A stretch of DNA of 64,000 nt from JACPUX01 sp964517465 (GCA_964517465.1 CAZFEK010000015.1:1-64000), one strand, 5' to 3'; numbered from the stretch's first letter, positions 43,214 through 52,976 are shown. Notes: generated by a model from the sequence alone, not told the origin. Made by a program: numbers and translations.

Positions 43214-45844
43214 TCAGCCTCCGGGTGATGCGCCCACAAGCTGCAAAGCCCCGGTGGGCTTAGCAGCAATACACCCGTCTATGGTTTCCAGCGCCAGCGC
43301 CAGGGTGCGCGCAAGGCCTCGCAGTTCGCCGCTTCGCGGCTGCCAGAAAGCGGCCAAGTCGTCTCGTTCCTTCCGAGTGCACGCGCCATTGGCCCAGCGA
43401 GGCACGCGGGCGAGGCTGTCTTGGGGCAGGTTCTGGTTGAGCCAGCGATATTCCCGTTGTATCCATGCCAGGGTGGGAATGCGGTTCGTTTCTTCGCCCA
43501 GCGCCAGTTCCAAAGCATCGAGGGCCAGACGCGGCTCCAGTTTTCCAGTGCGCAAAGCGAGGCGAAAAGATTTGCCCGCCGGCCCAGGGAACAAACCCAT
43601 GGCGCTCACGATCTGGCGGCGGTCGCGCAGGTCTTGGGCGCGGCGGGCGGCCTGCAAATATTCGTCGAAGAGCGCCTTGTCTCCGTAACGCGCCGCGGTA
43701 CGCAGCACCGGCTCGACCGCTGCCTCGTCCACCGCTTCGCGGCGCTTGAGCCAAGTGCGCGCCAAACGCCGCGCCTCTTGGCGCAAACCGCGATCGCGCC
43801 CCAACTCCGCCACCAAAGGAACCAAATTCACGCGCAGTTGCTCCGCTTCGCCGGGTTCCTCGGCCTTGGGCATCCAGCCTATGGCCCGCGCCCTCGATCC
43901 GAAATTTGCTTGAATCCACGATGAAAAGGCTTTGCCGTCACCTCGGTAGGCCGCCGGTATGCGCGAGGCGACCTCGGCCGCTACCGCCTGCACCGGCAGC
44001 TCAGAACGAGCTGCGCCCCAAGCGATCATACGCAGGCTCAGCGCCCAGGACTGCCGCCCGGAACGCGCCAGCAAGTCTGCGTCATGCAACAAGCCGATGG
44101 CTTCGGCGGGGCTGACTTTGTCCCCATTCGCGAGGATTTCTTGGATTTCGTCGGCGCTGCGCTTCACCACGGCATAACTTCTTCCCGCCGGATTGGCGAC
44201 CACAAAGTCGGGACAGCCCGGCCGGCCGAAGCGCAAAAGCGCGCTCGCCCCCTCGATCAGCGTGCATTGCGCGAAACTCTCTTCGCCATAGCCGGCGCGC
44301 AAACACAAAGGCGTTATCCAGGGCGGCGCCGTCTCGCCCGTCAATCCTTGAGGCACCAAACGCTGCTGCGCCAATTCAACTGCCGCCGATCCCGCTTCGC
44401 AGACGCGCCTGAGCGCCACTTCGGGCACCCCGGGATGGCGTATGAAGCTCGACAATGCCTGCGACACGCGTGCGTCGTCGGCGGCCAAGGCGGCAAAAAA
44501 ATCTTCGGCCGTGGCGCTGCCCCAAGAGTGTTTCACCAAGTAGCGCCTCACCCCCTCGCGAAAACGCTCTGGCCCCAGCCAGGCCTCGAAAGTGGCCAGC
44601 ACGGCGCCGCCTTTGTGGTAGGTGATGCGGTCGAAAGCATTGGCGAGATCGTCGCGCGTCTTTACCGGCTGGCGCACGAAACGCGTGGAAGGCAGGCGGT
44701 CGACGTCGATCGCCTGGCGGCGCGCCTGGTCGACGCGCAGCGGCCAGTACCACTCCGGCGCAAGCTGGTCCACGGTGCGCTGGGCCAGCCAAGTAGCGAA
44801 GGACTCGTTGAGCCAAAGATCGTCCCACCAAGCCATGGTAACCAGGTTGCCAAACCACTGATGGGCGATTTCGTGTGCCGCAAGGCTGGCGTAACGCTGC
44901 TTGAAGCGCTCCTTGGTCTGTTCCGGCCGGGCCAGGAGTGAGGCGCTGGTATACGTGATCAGCGCCGCGTTCTCCATCGCCGAGAAACCCACGGTTTGCG
45001 GGATGACCACACTGTCGAGTTTGGCAAAGGGGTAGGGCGTACCGAAATAGGCTTCCAGGAGCTCCAGGATCTTGGGGGTCACCTCGCGGGCGTAGTCGAC
45101 CTCGCCGCGGCGCCCTTGCGGCACGATGTAACGCAAGGCGGTTCGATTGACCCCGGCCCTGCCGCCGTCCACCACCTCGAACGGGCCGACGGCAAAGGCC
45201 ACCAGATAGCTGGGCAAAGGCGGCGTGGGCTCGAACCGGATCGTTTTCCACCCGGACCTCGCCGGTGTTTCACCGACTGGCGGCGAATTGGCAAACGCCG
45301 AGTGTTCGTCGCGCACGGTGAGCTGTAAGTGCCAGGGCGTTTTCCAATGCGGTTCGTCGAAGCAGGGAAAAGCCCTTCGCGCCGAAAGCGCCTGGAACTG
45401 GGTGTAGACATACCAGGCCCCGCCCTCTTTCTGCTTGAAAACGCCGCGCGTGTCCAGAACTTCGATACGCCCCGTCCAGTGCAGGAAGATCTTTGCCTCA
45501 CCGGCGGGCAGCGTCTCCGCAAAAGACAGGCCGACCACTTCGTCGTTGCCATCCTGCGCCGTGCCACTAACCCTGCGTCCAGCGATTTGCGCCTCGACAC
45601 GCTTAATTTTGAGCTGCCGAGCATGGATCCAAATACGCTGCATCGGCGACTTGATGGTGACTGCGATATGCCCTTGACCTTGAAATTCGTTTTCGCCCGG
45701 ATCCACGGTGAGGTGCAAATCGTAGAGCCGCGGCGCAAGCGCGTCGCCCAAGCGCATTCCGCCAGGAAGCGGCGAAGTCTGAGCCAGCGTATGCGGCGCC
45801 AACAAAAGGACGAGCAGAAACACGCCAGCGGCACGAAAATTCAT
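43214..45844 (-). CDS. Exported M1-family zinc aminopeptidase
   Basis: 876 residues from ATG 45844. A signal peptide ends at LLAPHTLA. M1 features: substrate motif FSAMENAALITYT (GAMEN type) and HEIAHQWFGNLVTMAWWDDLWLNESFATWLA with zinc ligands HExxH-x18-E. An ERAP1-like C-terminal helical domain follows. It releases N-terminal amino acids from peptides, probably in the periplasm. It is the last gene of the hut-linked operon; its start overlaps the DUF2007 stop. Confidence 0.92.
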   Translation of the reverse strand: MNFRAAGVFLLVLLLAPHTLAQTSPLPGGMRLGDALAPRLYDLHLTVDPGENEFQGQGHIAVTIKSPMQRIWIHARQLKIKRVEAQIAGRRVSGTAQDGNDEVVGLSFAETLPAGEAKIFLHWTGRIEVLDTRGVFKQKEGGAWYVYTQFQALSARRAFPCFDEPHWKTPWHLQLTVRDEHSAFANSPPVGETPARSGWKTIRFEPTPPLPSYLVAFAVGPFEVVDGGRAGVNRTALRYIVPQGRRGEVDYAREVTPKILELLEAYFGTPYPFAKLDSVVIPQTVGFSAMENAALITYTSASLLARPEQTKERFKQRYASLAAHEIAHQWFGNLVTMAWWDDLWLNESFATWLAQRTVDQLAPEWYWPLRVDQARRQAIDVDRLPSTRFVRQPVKTRDDLANAFDRITYHKGGAVLATFEAWLGPERFREGVRRYLVKHSWGSATAEDFFAALAADDARVSQALSSFIRHPGVPEVALRRVCEAGSAAVELAQQRLVPQGLTGETAPPWITPLCLRAGYGEESFAQCTLIEGASALLRFGRPGCPDFVVANPAGRSYAVVKRSADEIQEILANGDKVSPAEAIGLLHDADLLARSGRQSWALSLRMIAWGAARSELPVQAVAAEVASRIPAAYRGDGKAFSSWIQANFGSRARAIGWMPKAEEPGEAEQLRVNLVPLVAELGRDRGLRQEARRLARTWLKRREAVDEAAVEPVLRTAARYGDKALFDEYLQAARRAQDLRDRRQIVSAMGLFPGPAGKSFRLALRTGKLEPRLALDALELALGEETNRIPTLAWIQREYRWLNQNLPQDSLARVPRWANGACTRKERDDLAAFWQPRSGELRGLARTLALALETIDGCIAAKPTGALQLVGASPGG

Positions 45845-46170
45845 CGGATTTCTCCCAATTGCGTCGATTCCAGTCCGCCACCGCACTTCCAGCACAATTC
45901 AAAGCTGCCCGGGTTGAGTTCCTCGCAATAGGGGCAAATTCTGCCGGGCGCCTCCGGACCGCGGTTTCGAAACTCGCTCACCACTTCTTGCGCGGATTCG
46001 AAATCCTCGTCATCCACCCAAACTTGCGGTTGCACCGCGTCGAGGGGAATGTCACCCAGCCCCCCTTGGGCGTATTCATTAAAAACTTGTGCTTCGATAC
46101 CCCGGTGGGCCAAGGCATCGCGCAGGAGATAGGCATCGAGGCGTTGCGTGGCAACGTAAACTCGGCGCAT
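45841..46170 (-). CDS. DUF2007 protein with zinc ribbon
   Basis: 109 residues from ATG 46170, whose A overlaps the hutG stop (TGATG). Residues 1-75 fit DUF2007 (VYVATQRLDAYLLRDALAHRGI, PQVWVDDEDFESAQEVVSEF), a signal-transducer-like fold related to PII. The C-terminus carries two CxxC knuckles (ICPYCEELNP, LCWKCGG). It lies between hutG and the M1 peptidase with overlaps on both sides. Its role is unknown. Confidence 0.82.
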   Translation of the reverse strand: MRRVYVATQRLDAYLLRDALAHRGIEAQVFNEYAQGGLGDIPLDAVQPQVWVDDEDFESAQEVVSEFRNRGPEAPGRICPYCEELNPGSFELCWKCGGGLESTQLGEIR

Positions 46171-46970
46171 CAGACCCTCGGCCGAAAAGTAAGCAGCGCC
46201 GCGATGAAGCGCTCCAGCAAGCCGATCAGCGCACCCGCCCGCCGGGCACTCCACTCCAGGGGCGCCGCTTCGTTCATATAGCAGTCTTGGGCGATTTCGA
46301 GCTGCAGTGCATGGCGATGCGCTTGCGGCTGACCGAAATGCCGAGTGATGAATCCGCCCTGGAAGCGGCCGTTCAATACGCTGCTGAACCCCTTTTCCCG
46401 CGCGAGCACCTCAAAGGCCAGCGCTTCGAGTTCCGGTGCGGCAGTTCTCCCCCCGGCGGTGCCTAGATTCAGATCGGGCAGGCGCCCGGAAAAAAACCGC
46501 GGCACCACAGCGCGAATGGAGTGCGCGTCGAGCAGCAAAGCACATCCATGGCGCGCTTCGATGCGCTGCAACTCGCGCTCGATGGCAGCGTGGTAAGGCG
46601 CGAAGTAGCGTTGGCGACGTTTCTCCACCTCGGCCGCATCGGGAACCTGCCCGGGGCGATAAATGGCTTCATCGGCGAAGGTGGTAGTGGGGCATAGCTC
46701 AGTGTTGTCCGCGCCTGGATACAAGGCTGCGCCTTGCGGGTCGCGATTGAGATCGATGACATAACGTGACAATTTGGCTGCGATCATGCTCACGCCTAAG
46801 TCCCGCGCAAAGGCATAGAGGCGATCGACATGCCAATCGGTGTCCGGCAAGTCGAGCGCCGCAGCCGTCATGCGCGCCGCGTATTCCGCGGGCAGGCCGG
46901 TGCCGACGTGCGGCATACTGATCAGAAGCGGGGCCTCTGCGGAAACCAGATCGAAAACCTCATTGCTCAA
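46170..46970 (-). CDS. hutG: N-formylglutamate deformylase
   Basis: 266 residues from TTG 46970, chosen because GGGAGGAG lies 6 nt upstream; an ATG at 47006 would extend it deeper into hutI. Family motifs: LLISMPHVGTGLPAEYAARM, DTDWHVDRLYAFARDLG, YVIDLNRDPQGAALYPG, LLLDAHSIRAVVPRFF and GGFITRHFGQPQAHRHALQLE. It hydrolyses N-formylglutamate to glutamate and formate, the last step of the five-step histidine route. That step needs HutF, which is not in the window. Confidence 0.9.
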   Translation of the reverse strand: MSNEVFDLVSAEAPLLISMPHVGTGLPAEYAARMTAAALDLPDTDWHVDRLYAFARDLGVSMIAAKLSRYVIDLNRDPQGAALYPGADNTELCPTTTFADEAIYRPGQVPDAAEVEKRRQRYFAPYHAAIERELQRIEARHGCALLLDAHSIRAVVPRFFSGRLPDLNLGTAGGRTAAPELEALAFEVLAREKGFSSVLNGRFQGGFITRHFGQPQAHRHALQLEIAQDCYMNEAAPLEWSARRAGALIGLLERFIAALLTFRPRV

Positions 46971-48174
46971 GGCCCGCTCCTCCCATCGCGGTACCCAGGC
47001 AGGCATTGCCGCCTAGGGCATACACCAGTTCCGACGGAGACTCGAAATCCCACAGCGCGAAGTCGGCGCGCTTACCAAGCGCCAGGCTGCCCACTTCATC
47101 GGCCAGGCCCAAGGCACGCGCGGCGTGGATCGTCACCCCCTGCCAGGCTTCCAGCGGCGTGAGGCGGAACAAGACGCAGGCGAGATTCATCGCCAAGGGA
47201 AGCGAAACCAAGGGCGAGGTGCCCGGATTGCAATCGCTAGCCACCGCCATGGGCAGGCCGGCTTTGCGCATCGCCGCGATCGGGGGCGGGGTTTTCTCCT
47301 GCAGGAAATAGAAAGCGCCAGGCAACAAGACGGCAACGCTTCCGGCACTCGCCAGCGCCGCAATGCCGCTCTCCTTGCTGTATTCCAAGTGATCTGCCGA
47401 AAGCGCGCCAAATTCGGCCGCCAGTGCGGCGCCGCCATTGTCGCGCAGTTGATCGGCGTGGAGTTTCACGCGCAAACCCAGGCGCTGCGCGGCGGTGAAT
47501 AGCCGACGGACCTGCGCGGCGTCGAAGGCGAGGTGCTCGTGGTAGGCGTCGACTGCGCTGGCCAAATGCGCGCAAACCAACTGCGGCAACATCTCGTCGA
47601 TCAGCAAATCGAGGTAAGCGTCAGGGCGGCCGCCAAACTCCGGCGGCAGGGTGTGGGCACCCAGAAAAGTGGCGCAGACCCGCCGGCCCTCCTCTTCTCC
47701 CAGGCGTTGGGCCGCGCGCAGCATCTTGAGTTCGCTCGCCGTCTCCAGCCCATAACCCGATTTGATTTCCACCGTGGTCGCGCCCTGTGCGGCCAGCGCC
47801 TTGAGGCGCGGCCTGCTTTGGCGCACGAGCTCGTCTTCGCTGGCAGCGCGGGTCGCGCGAACGGTGGCGAGTATGCCTCCGCCGCGCGCCGCGATGTCGG
47901 CGTAACTGGCGCCTTCTAGCCGCGCCTCGAACTCATCGGCGCGATTGCCCGCATAGACGAGATGGGTGTGGCAATCGATGAGCCCCGGCGTGATCCAAGC
48001 TCCGCCGGCATCGATCGCCTCGACCTTGCGCCATTTTTCCGGAAGCGACGGGCGCGTCCCGATCCAGGCGATGCGCCCCGCCTCGACGGCAATGGCGCCG
48101 TCGCGCACCACACCGAAGTCATGTGGCGCGGTCAGGGTGGCAAGGCTCGCGTTGAGCCAAACACGGGACTTCAT
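46960..48174 (-). CDS. hutI: Imidazolonepropionase
   Basis: 404 residues. Amidohydrolase with the metal motif PGLIDCHTHLVYAGNRADEF, the GYGLETASELKMLRA segment, HADQLRDNGGAALAAEF and ALASDCNPGTSPLVSLPLAM. It opens imidazolonepropionate to formiminoglutamate. ATG 48174 overlaps the hutH stop (ATGA), and the end overlaps hutG by 11 bp. Confidence 0.96.
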   Translation of the reverse strand: MKSRVWLNASLATLTAPHDFGVVRDGAIAVEAGRIAWIGTRPSLPEKWRKVEAIDAGGAWITPGLIDCHTHLVYAGNRADEFEARLEGASYADIAARGGGILATVRATRAASEDELVRQSRPRLKALAAQGATTVEIKSGYGLETASELKMLRAAQRLGEEEGRRVCATFLGAHTLPPEFGGRPDAYLDLLIDEMLPQLVCAHLASAVDAYHEHLAFDAAQVRRLFTAAQRLGLRVKLHADQLRDNGGAALAAEFGALSADHLEYSKESGIAALASAGSVAVLLPGAFYFLQEKTPPPIAAMRKAGLPMAVASDCNPGTSPLVSLPLAMNLACVLFRLTPLEAWQGVTIHAARALGLADEVGSLALGKRADFALWDFESPSELVYALGGNACLGTAMGGAGLEQ

Positions 48175-49694
48175 GCAAGCGAAGGCAACAAATCGGCCGC
48201 AAAATCGTTGAAGGCGCCTTCCAGCACCATGCGCTTGACGGCTTCGATTTCGGGCGCAAAGAATCGATCCTCGCCCATGAAGGGAACACGCCGGCGGATG
48301 CGCCGATGCGCGTCCGACAGGCGCGGCGAAGTCAGCAGCGGTGCATGAAAATCGATGCCCTGTGCCGCCGCCAGCAATTCGATGGCGACGATCGTGGCGC
48401 TGTTCTCAGCCATGTCTTTGAGGCGCCGCGCGGCATAGGTTGCCATGCTGACGTGGTCTTCCTGATTGGCCGAGGTCGGCAGGCTGTCGACGCTGGCCGG
48501 ATGCGCCAGGCTCTTGTTCTCGGACGCCAGCGCCGCGGCGGTGACATGCGCGATCATGAAGCCTGAATTGACGCCGGGCTCAGGGGTAAGGAAGGGCGGC
48601 AAACCGGAGAGGTTGGCATCGATCAGCAAGGCGATGCGACGCTCGGCCAAAGCGCCCATTTCGGCAATGACCAGCGCAAGATTGTCCGCGGCAAAAGCCA
48701 CTGGCTCGGCGTGAAAGTTGCCGCCCGAAAGCACGTCGCCGGTATCGCAAAAAATGAGCGGGTTGTCGGAAACGGCGTTGGCTTCGACACTGAGCACCGC
48801 CGCCGCGTGCCGCAATTGATCGAGGCAGGCGCCCATCACCTGCGGCTGGCAGCGCAAGCTGTAGGGGTCTTGCACCCGCTCATCGTTCACCAGATGCGAG
48901 CGGCGGATCGCACTGCCTGCAAGGAGCTCTCGATAGCGCTTCGCCACCACCATTTGCCCGGCGTGACCTCGCACCTCATGAATGCGCGGGTCGAAAGGCG
49001 CATCGCTGCCGCGCGCCGCGTCCACCGCCAAGGCGCCGGACACCACCGCGGCGGCAAACACGTTTTCCGCCGCAAACAGGCCTTGCAAGGCCAGCGCAGT
49101 CGAGACCTGAGTGCCGTTCAAGAGCGCCAAGCCCTCTTTGGCCGCCAGGCGCAAAGGCGCCAGGTTTAGGCGCGCCAGCCCTTCGGCGGCCGGCAGGCGC
49201 TCGCCTTTCACCCGCAGTTCGCCCAGACCCATCAGGGCTGCGGTGAGATGCGCCAGGGGCGCCAAATCGCCCGAGGCGCCCACCGAACCTTTGGATGGAA
49301 TGCAGGGATAGGTTTCGGCATTAAACAGGGCGATCAGCTCATCGACGACTTGCGGCCGCACGCCGCTGTATCCGCGCGCCACGCTGGCGATTTTCAGCGC
49401 CAGGATGAGGCGCACGGTGTCGTCATCCAAAAGCGGCCCGGTGCCCACGCTATGCGAGAGCACCAGATTGGTCTGCAACCGCTCCAGTTGATCGAGGGGT
49501 ATATGGGTGTTGGCCAGTTTGCCAAAACCGGTGTTGATGCCATAAGCGGGCTCGTTGCGCGCGACGATCTCTCCCACCAGGCGCGCCGAGGCGCTAATGC
49601 CGTCGCGGCTGGCGGCATCGAGTTGCAGTTCCTGCGGCGCGAGAGCGATTTGGCGCCAGTCCTTTAGTGCGGTCTTGCCAGGTTCGATGATCAT
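48171..49694 (-). CDS. hutH: Histidine ammonia-lyase
   Basis: 507 residues from ATG 49694 (an ATG at 49709 is possible). The MIO prosthetic group forms from Ala-Ser-Gly in KGSVGASGDLAPLAHL. Other family blocks: PAYGINTGFGKLANTHIP, QDPYSLRCQPQVMG, VSDNPLIF and ANQEDHVSMATYAARRL. It converts histidine to urocanate and ammonia. It is the first gene of the hut-peptidase operon. No hutU or hutC is nearby. Confidence 0.96.
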   Translation of the reverse strand: MIIEPGKTALKDWRQIALAPQELQLDAASRDGISASARLVGEIVARNEPAYGINTGFGKLANTHIPLDQLERLQTNLVLSHSVGTGPLLDDDTVRLILALKIASVARGYSGVRPQVVDELIALFNAETYPCIPSKGSVGASGDLAPLAHLTAALMGLGELRVKGERLPAAEGLARLNLAPLRLAAKEGLALLNGTQVSTALALQGLFAAENVFAAAVVSGALAVDAARGSDAPFDPRIHEVRGHAGQMVVAKRYRELLAGSAIRRSHLVNDERVQDPYSLRCQPQVMGACLDQLRHAAAVLSVEANAVSDNPLIFCDTGDVLSGGNFHAEPVAFAADNLALVIAEMGALAERRIALLIDANLSGLPPFLTPEPGVNSGFMIAHVTAAALASENKSLAHPASVDSLPTSANQEDHVSMATYAARRLKDMAENSATIVAIELLAAAQGIDFHAPLLTSPRLSDAHRRIRRRVPFMGEDRFFAPEIEAVKRMVLEGAFNDFAADLLPSLA

Positions 49695-49724
49695 TTCAGT
49701 GACATCCACGAAAAGTGGCGCCGG

Positions 49725-49753
49725 TTGACACCGCGCGCTGCGAGTTCTAATTT
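49725..49753 (+). promoter_or_regulatory. Sigma70-type promoter for the haloacid dehalogenase gene
   Basis: TTGACA at 49725-49730, a 17-bp spacer and TAATTT at 49748-49753. The -10 ends 6 bp before the ATG at 49760, so the transcript would be leaderless or nearly so. Confidence 0.5.
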
Positions 49754-49759
49754 AGCTCC

Positions 49760-50443
49760 ATGCCGCTGCATCAACCCATCACCGCCTTGGCTTTTGACGC
49801 CTATGGCACGCTTTTCGACGTGCACTCGGTGGTTGCGCTCTGCGATTCCTTGTTTCCCGGCCAAGGCGAGGCGCTTTCTTTGGCTTGGCGGGAAAAGCAG
49901 TTGCAATATACCTGGCTGCGTTGCCTCATGGGGCGCTGGGAAGATTTTTCCCAAGTCACGCGCGACGCGCTCGACTGGGCCGCCGAGCACCGAGGCTTGG
50001 ACCTGAGCCCGGAAAGCGCGGTGCGGCTGATGGATGCCTACCTGAAACTCGCACCTTATCCCGAGGTACCGGCGGTGCTGGCCGCCTTGGCAAACTATCG
50101 CCTTGCCATTCTCTCCAACGGCACCCGAGCCATGCTCGAACCCCTGGCTGCGAACACCGGACTGGCGCAGTATCTGGAGGCCATTCTGAGCGTGGACGCG
50201 GTGGCGCTCTACAAGCCAGACCCGCGGGTGTATCACTTGGCAGTGGAACATTTCCGCTGTCCGGCGGACGAGATTTTGTTCATTTCTTCCAACGGCTGGG
50301 ACGCCGCCGGCGCCAAAGCTTTCGGCTTCACCACGGTCTGGGTCAATCGCGCCGGCGCGCCGCTAGAACAACTGGGCGCCGTGCCCGATGCGATCATCTC
50401 CGACCTCGCCGCATTGCCCGAACTGCTGCCCGATCAAGCTTGA
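49760..50443 (+). CDS. Haloacid dehalogenase type II
   Basis: 227 residues. HAD motif I FDAYGTLFDVHSV with the nucleophile Asp, motif II LAILSNGTRAM, the Lys in SVDAVALYKPDPRVYH and motif IV FISSNGWDAAGAKAFGF, which is the L-2-haloacid dehalogenase form (SSNxWD). It should hydrolyse 2-haloalkanoates, though housekeeping phosphatase-like activity is possible. It converges on ald, with 10 bp of overlap. Confidence 0.9.
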   Translation: MPLHQPITALAFDAYGTLFDVHSVVALCDSLFPGQGEALSLAWREKQLQYTWLRCLMGRWEDFSQVTRDALDWAAEHRGLDLSPESAVRLMDAYLKLAPYPEVPAVLAALANYRLAILSNGTRAMLEPLAANTGLAQYLEAILSVDAVALYKPDPRVYHLAVEHFRCPADEILFISSNGWDAAGAKAFGFTTVWVNRAGAPLEQLGAVPDAIISDLAALPELLPDQA

Positions 50444-51552
50444 AGCACGGTGCGCGGATCGACGAAGCTGTAGTTCAGCGCCTCGGCGACCCCGGCGCAA
50501 GTGATCTTGCCATCAAACACGTTGAGCCCGTTGGCCAGATGCTGGTCCTCGCTCAGCGCCCGCCGCCAGCCCTTGTCTGCCAGCGCCAAAACAAAGGGGA
50601 GCGTAGCGTTGTTGAGCGCGTAGGTGGAAGTGCGCGGCACCGCCCCCGGCATGTTGGCCACGCAATAATGCACTACGCCGTCGACCACATAGGTGGGCGC
50701 GGCATGGGTCGTGGCCTTCGCAGTCTCGAAGCACCCGCCTTGATCGATCGCCACGTCGACCACGACCGCACCCGGACGCATGGCTTGCACCATGGCACGA
50801 CTGACCAGCTTGGGCGCTGCAGCGCCCGGGATCAGCACTCCGCCGATCACCGCCGCGGCGCTGGTCACTTCCGCCTCGATGGCGGCGGCATTCGAAGCCA
50901 GCGTGCGTATGCGCGTGCCGAATTGGCGCACCAAGCCCCGCAGGACGTCGACCGAGCGATCGATGACCACCACTTCGGCGCCCAGACCGACAGCCATGAG
51001 CGCGGCATTGGCGCCGACCACTCCGCCGCCGAGAATCACCACTTTGGCGTTGTCCACACCCGGCACGCCGCCCAAGAGCACGCCCATTCCGCCCGCTTCC
51101 CGCTCCAGGCAATGCGCCGCGGCCTGGATCGACATGCGCCCGGCCACTTCCGACATCGGCGCCAAGAGAGGCAGTCCGCCGCTGGCTGAAGTAACGGTTT
51201 CATAGGCGATACAAGTTGCGCCACTGGTCACCAGGTCGCGGGTCTGTTCGGGGTCGGGCGCCAAATGTAAATAGGTAAAAAGCACTTGCCCCGGACGCAA
51301 GCGCTTGCGCTCCACCTCCTGAGGCTCTTTGACCTTCACCACCATCTCGGCCCCGGCAAAGACCTCTTCCGCCGTTGCCAGCACGGCGGCTCCGGCTTTG
51401 CGATAGTCTTCGTCGGGGGCGCCGATGCCCAGGCCGGCTTTGCTCTCGATCAGCACCGTGTGGCCGTGCTGCACCACTTCCCGCACCGATGCGGGGGTAA
51501 GACCGACGCGATATTCGTGGTTCTTGATTTCTTTGGGTACACCGATCCGCAT
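50434..51552 (-). CDS. ald: Alanine dehydrogenase
   Basis: 372 residues, the standard Ald length; ATG 51552 has GGAGGAG 2-3 nt upstream. Motifs: MRIGVPKEIKNHEYRVGLTP, the catalytic Lys/His region VLFTYLHLAPDPEQT, NAD-binding VVILGGGVVGANAALMAVGL and the closing GGCFETAKATTHAAPTY. It interconverts alanine and pyruvate with NADH, so it can release ammonia during amino acid growth alongside the hut genes. Confidence 0.95.
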   Translation of the reverse strand: MRIGVPKEIKNHEYRVGLTPASVREVVQHGHTVLIESKAGLGIGAPDEDYRKAGAAVLATAEEVFAGAEMVVKVKEPQEVERKRLRPGQVLFTYLHLAPDPEQTRDLVTSGATCIAYETVTSASGGLPLLAPMSEVAGRMSIQAAAHCLEREAGGMGVLLGGVPGVDNAKVVILGGGVVGANAALMAVGLGAEVVVIDRSVDVLRGLVRQFGTRIRTLASNAAAIEAEVTSAAAVIGGVLIPGAAAPKLVSRAMVQAMRPGAVVVDVAIDQGGCFETAKATTHAAPTYVVDGVVHYCVANMPGAVPRTSTYALNNATLPFVLALADKGWRRALSEDQHLANGLNVFDGKITCAGVAEALNYSFVDPRTVLQA

Positions 51553-51779
51553 TGCTCCTCCGGGGGTCATCTCATGGACGGCCCTGACTTGACGCGGCAT
51601 CGGGCAAAAAAGGCCTTTGGGCCTGCCGGCCGCGCTACGCCAGGTCGGAAGCGGGCAAGCTTAATCGTCGACCAGCGCTTTGTATATGCCTGCCGCGTCA
51701 TGCCCGCCGAGATCCGCGACATCGGCGCGAGAAGAGCCGCGCTCGCGCTACAATATTGCGCCTTCCGAGAACCTCGCCC

Positions 51780-52634
51780 ATGCGCCCAGAACGCTTCTAC
51801 ACCCTCAACATCACCTGCCCCGATCGCCCGGGGATCATCGCCGCAGTCGCCGGATTCATCGCCGGCCATCGCGGCTCTATTGCCGAGGCCAATTACCACC
51901 AGGCCGACGGCGTGTTTTTCATGCGCCAGGAGATCGACGCCGCTTCGCTGCCCTTCGGAATCGACGAACTGCGCCTGCGTTTTGCACCCCTCGCCCACGA
52001 ATATCAGATGGCCTGGGGCGTGACCGACTCGGCGCTGCCCAAGCGAGTAATCGTCCTGGTGAGCAAACACGATCACTGCCTCAATGATTTGCTTTACCGC
52101 TGGCGGGCCAAGGATCTGCAGTTCGAGATTCCGTGCGTCATCTCCAATCATCCCGACCTGCAGAGCTTCGTCGATTGGCACGGCATTCCTTTTCATCATG
52201 TTCCGATGACCGCGTCAACCAAGTCCGAAGGCTTTCGCGAGGTTCGCCGGCTGTTCGAGAACCACCGCGGCGACGTAATGGTTCTGGCGCGCTTCATGCA
52301 GATTCTGCCGCCGGAGCTCTGCGCCAGCTACCCCAATCGCATCATCAACATTCATCACAGCTTTTTGCCCTCATTCATCGGCGCCAAACCCTACCACCAA
52401 GCCTATGAGCGCGGGGTGAAGCTAATCGGCGCTACTTGCCATTACGTCACCGGTGAGCTGGACGCCGGTCCCATCATCGAGCAGGACGTGGTCCGCATAG
52501 ATCACAGCGATCAGGTCGAAGACGTGGTGCAATACGGCAAGGAAGTAGAGCGCTCGGTGCTCGCCCGAGGCCTGCGCTATCACCTCGAAGACCGGGTGCT
52601 GGTGCACGGCAACAAAACCGTGGTGTTCAAATAG
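51780..52634 (+). CDS. purU: Formyltetrahydrofolate deformylase
   Basis: 284 residues from ATG 51780. An N-terminal ACT domain (YTLNITCPDRPGIIAAVAGF) precedes the formyl-transferase fold with VMVLARFMQILPPELC, the catalytic Asn-His-Asp set in INIHHSFLPSFIGAKPYHQA and TGELDAGPIIEQD. It releases formate and THF from 10-formyl-THF and balances one-carbon units. Confidence 0.95.
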   Translation: MRPERFYTLNITCPDRPGIIAAVAGFIAGHRGSIAEANYHQADGVFFMRQEIDAASLPFGIDELRLRFAPLAHEYQMAWGVTDSALPKRVIVLVSKHDHCLNDLLYRWRAKDLQFEIPCVISNHPDLQSFVDWHGIPFHHVPMTASTKSEGFREVRRLFENHRGDVMVLARFMQILPPELCASYPNRIINIHHSFLPSFIGAKPYHQAYERGVKLIGATCHYVTGELDAGPIIEQDVVRIDHSDQVEDVVQYGKEVERSVLARGLRYHLEDRVLVHGNKTVVFK

Positions 52635-52720
52635 GAAAACGGGCCGCCCCCATCTGCTGGCAAAGGCGGGGCACCCGCAATCCTTCCTCAAGCAAAAACA
52701 CCTGCGGCCGTTAACGGCGC

Positions 52721-52918
52721 ATGGGCACCGATGTCACCTCCATCGCCAATCTGGCCACTCAGCTTGCCGCCGTCCGTAATCATCAGGCGGTGAGTCTGGC
52801 CGTGCTCAAGAAGGCGCTGGACATCGAAAAGAATAGCGCCGAAGTTTTGATTCAGGTGCTCGAAGCGGCTGGCCCAAGCACCAGCACGCTCGGCTCGAAC
52901 ATCAACACCTACGCCTGA
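52721..52918 (+). CDS. YjfB-like putative motility protein
   Basis: 65 residues. The pattern SIANLATQLAAVRNHQAVSL, then AVLKKALDIEKNSAEVLIQ and a C-terminal LGSNINTYA matches the small YjfB family (PF14070), labelled putative motility proteins. No flagellar gene is in the window. A double hairpin just after the stop probably ends its transcript. Confidence 0.75.
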   Translation: MGTDVTSIANLATQLAAVRNHQAVSLAVLKKALDIEKNSAEVLIQVLEAAGPSTSTLGSNINTYA

Positions 52919-52944
52919 TTCCCTTGGGCCGCCCACTGGCCCAG

Positions 52945-52976
52945 GCCCCGGTTTCCGGGGCGCGACGGCTTCCGTC
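52945..52976 (+). terminator. Double hairpin after the yjfB-like gene
   Basis: GCCCCGG-TTT-CCGGGGC (52945-52961) is followed at once by GACGG-CTT-CCGTC (52964-52976) and then TGTGTTTCC. Stems are perfect, but the T-run is poor. Confidence 0.5.
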
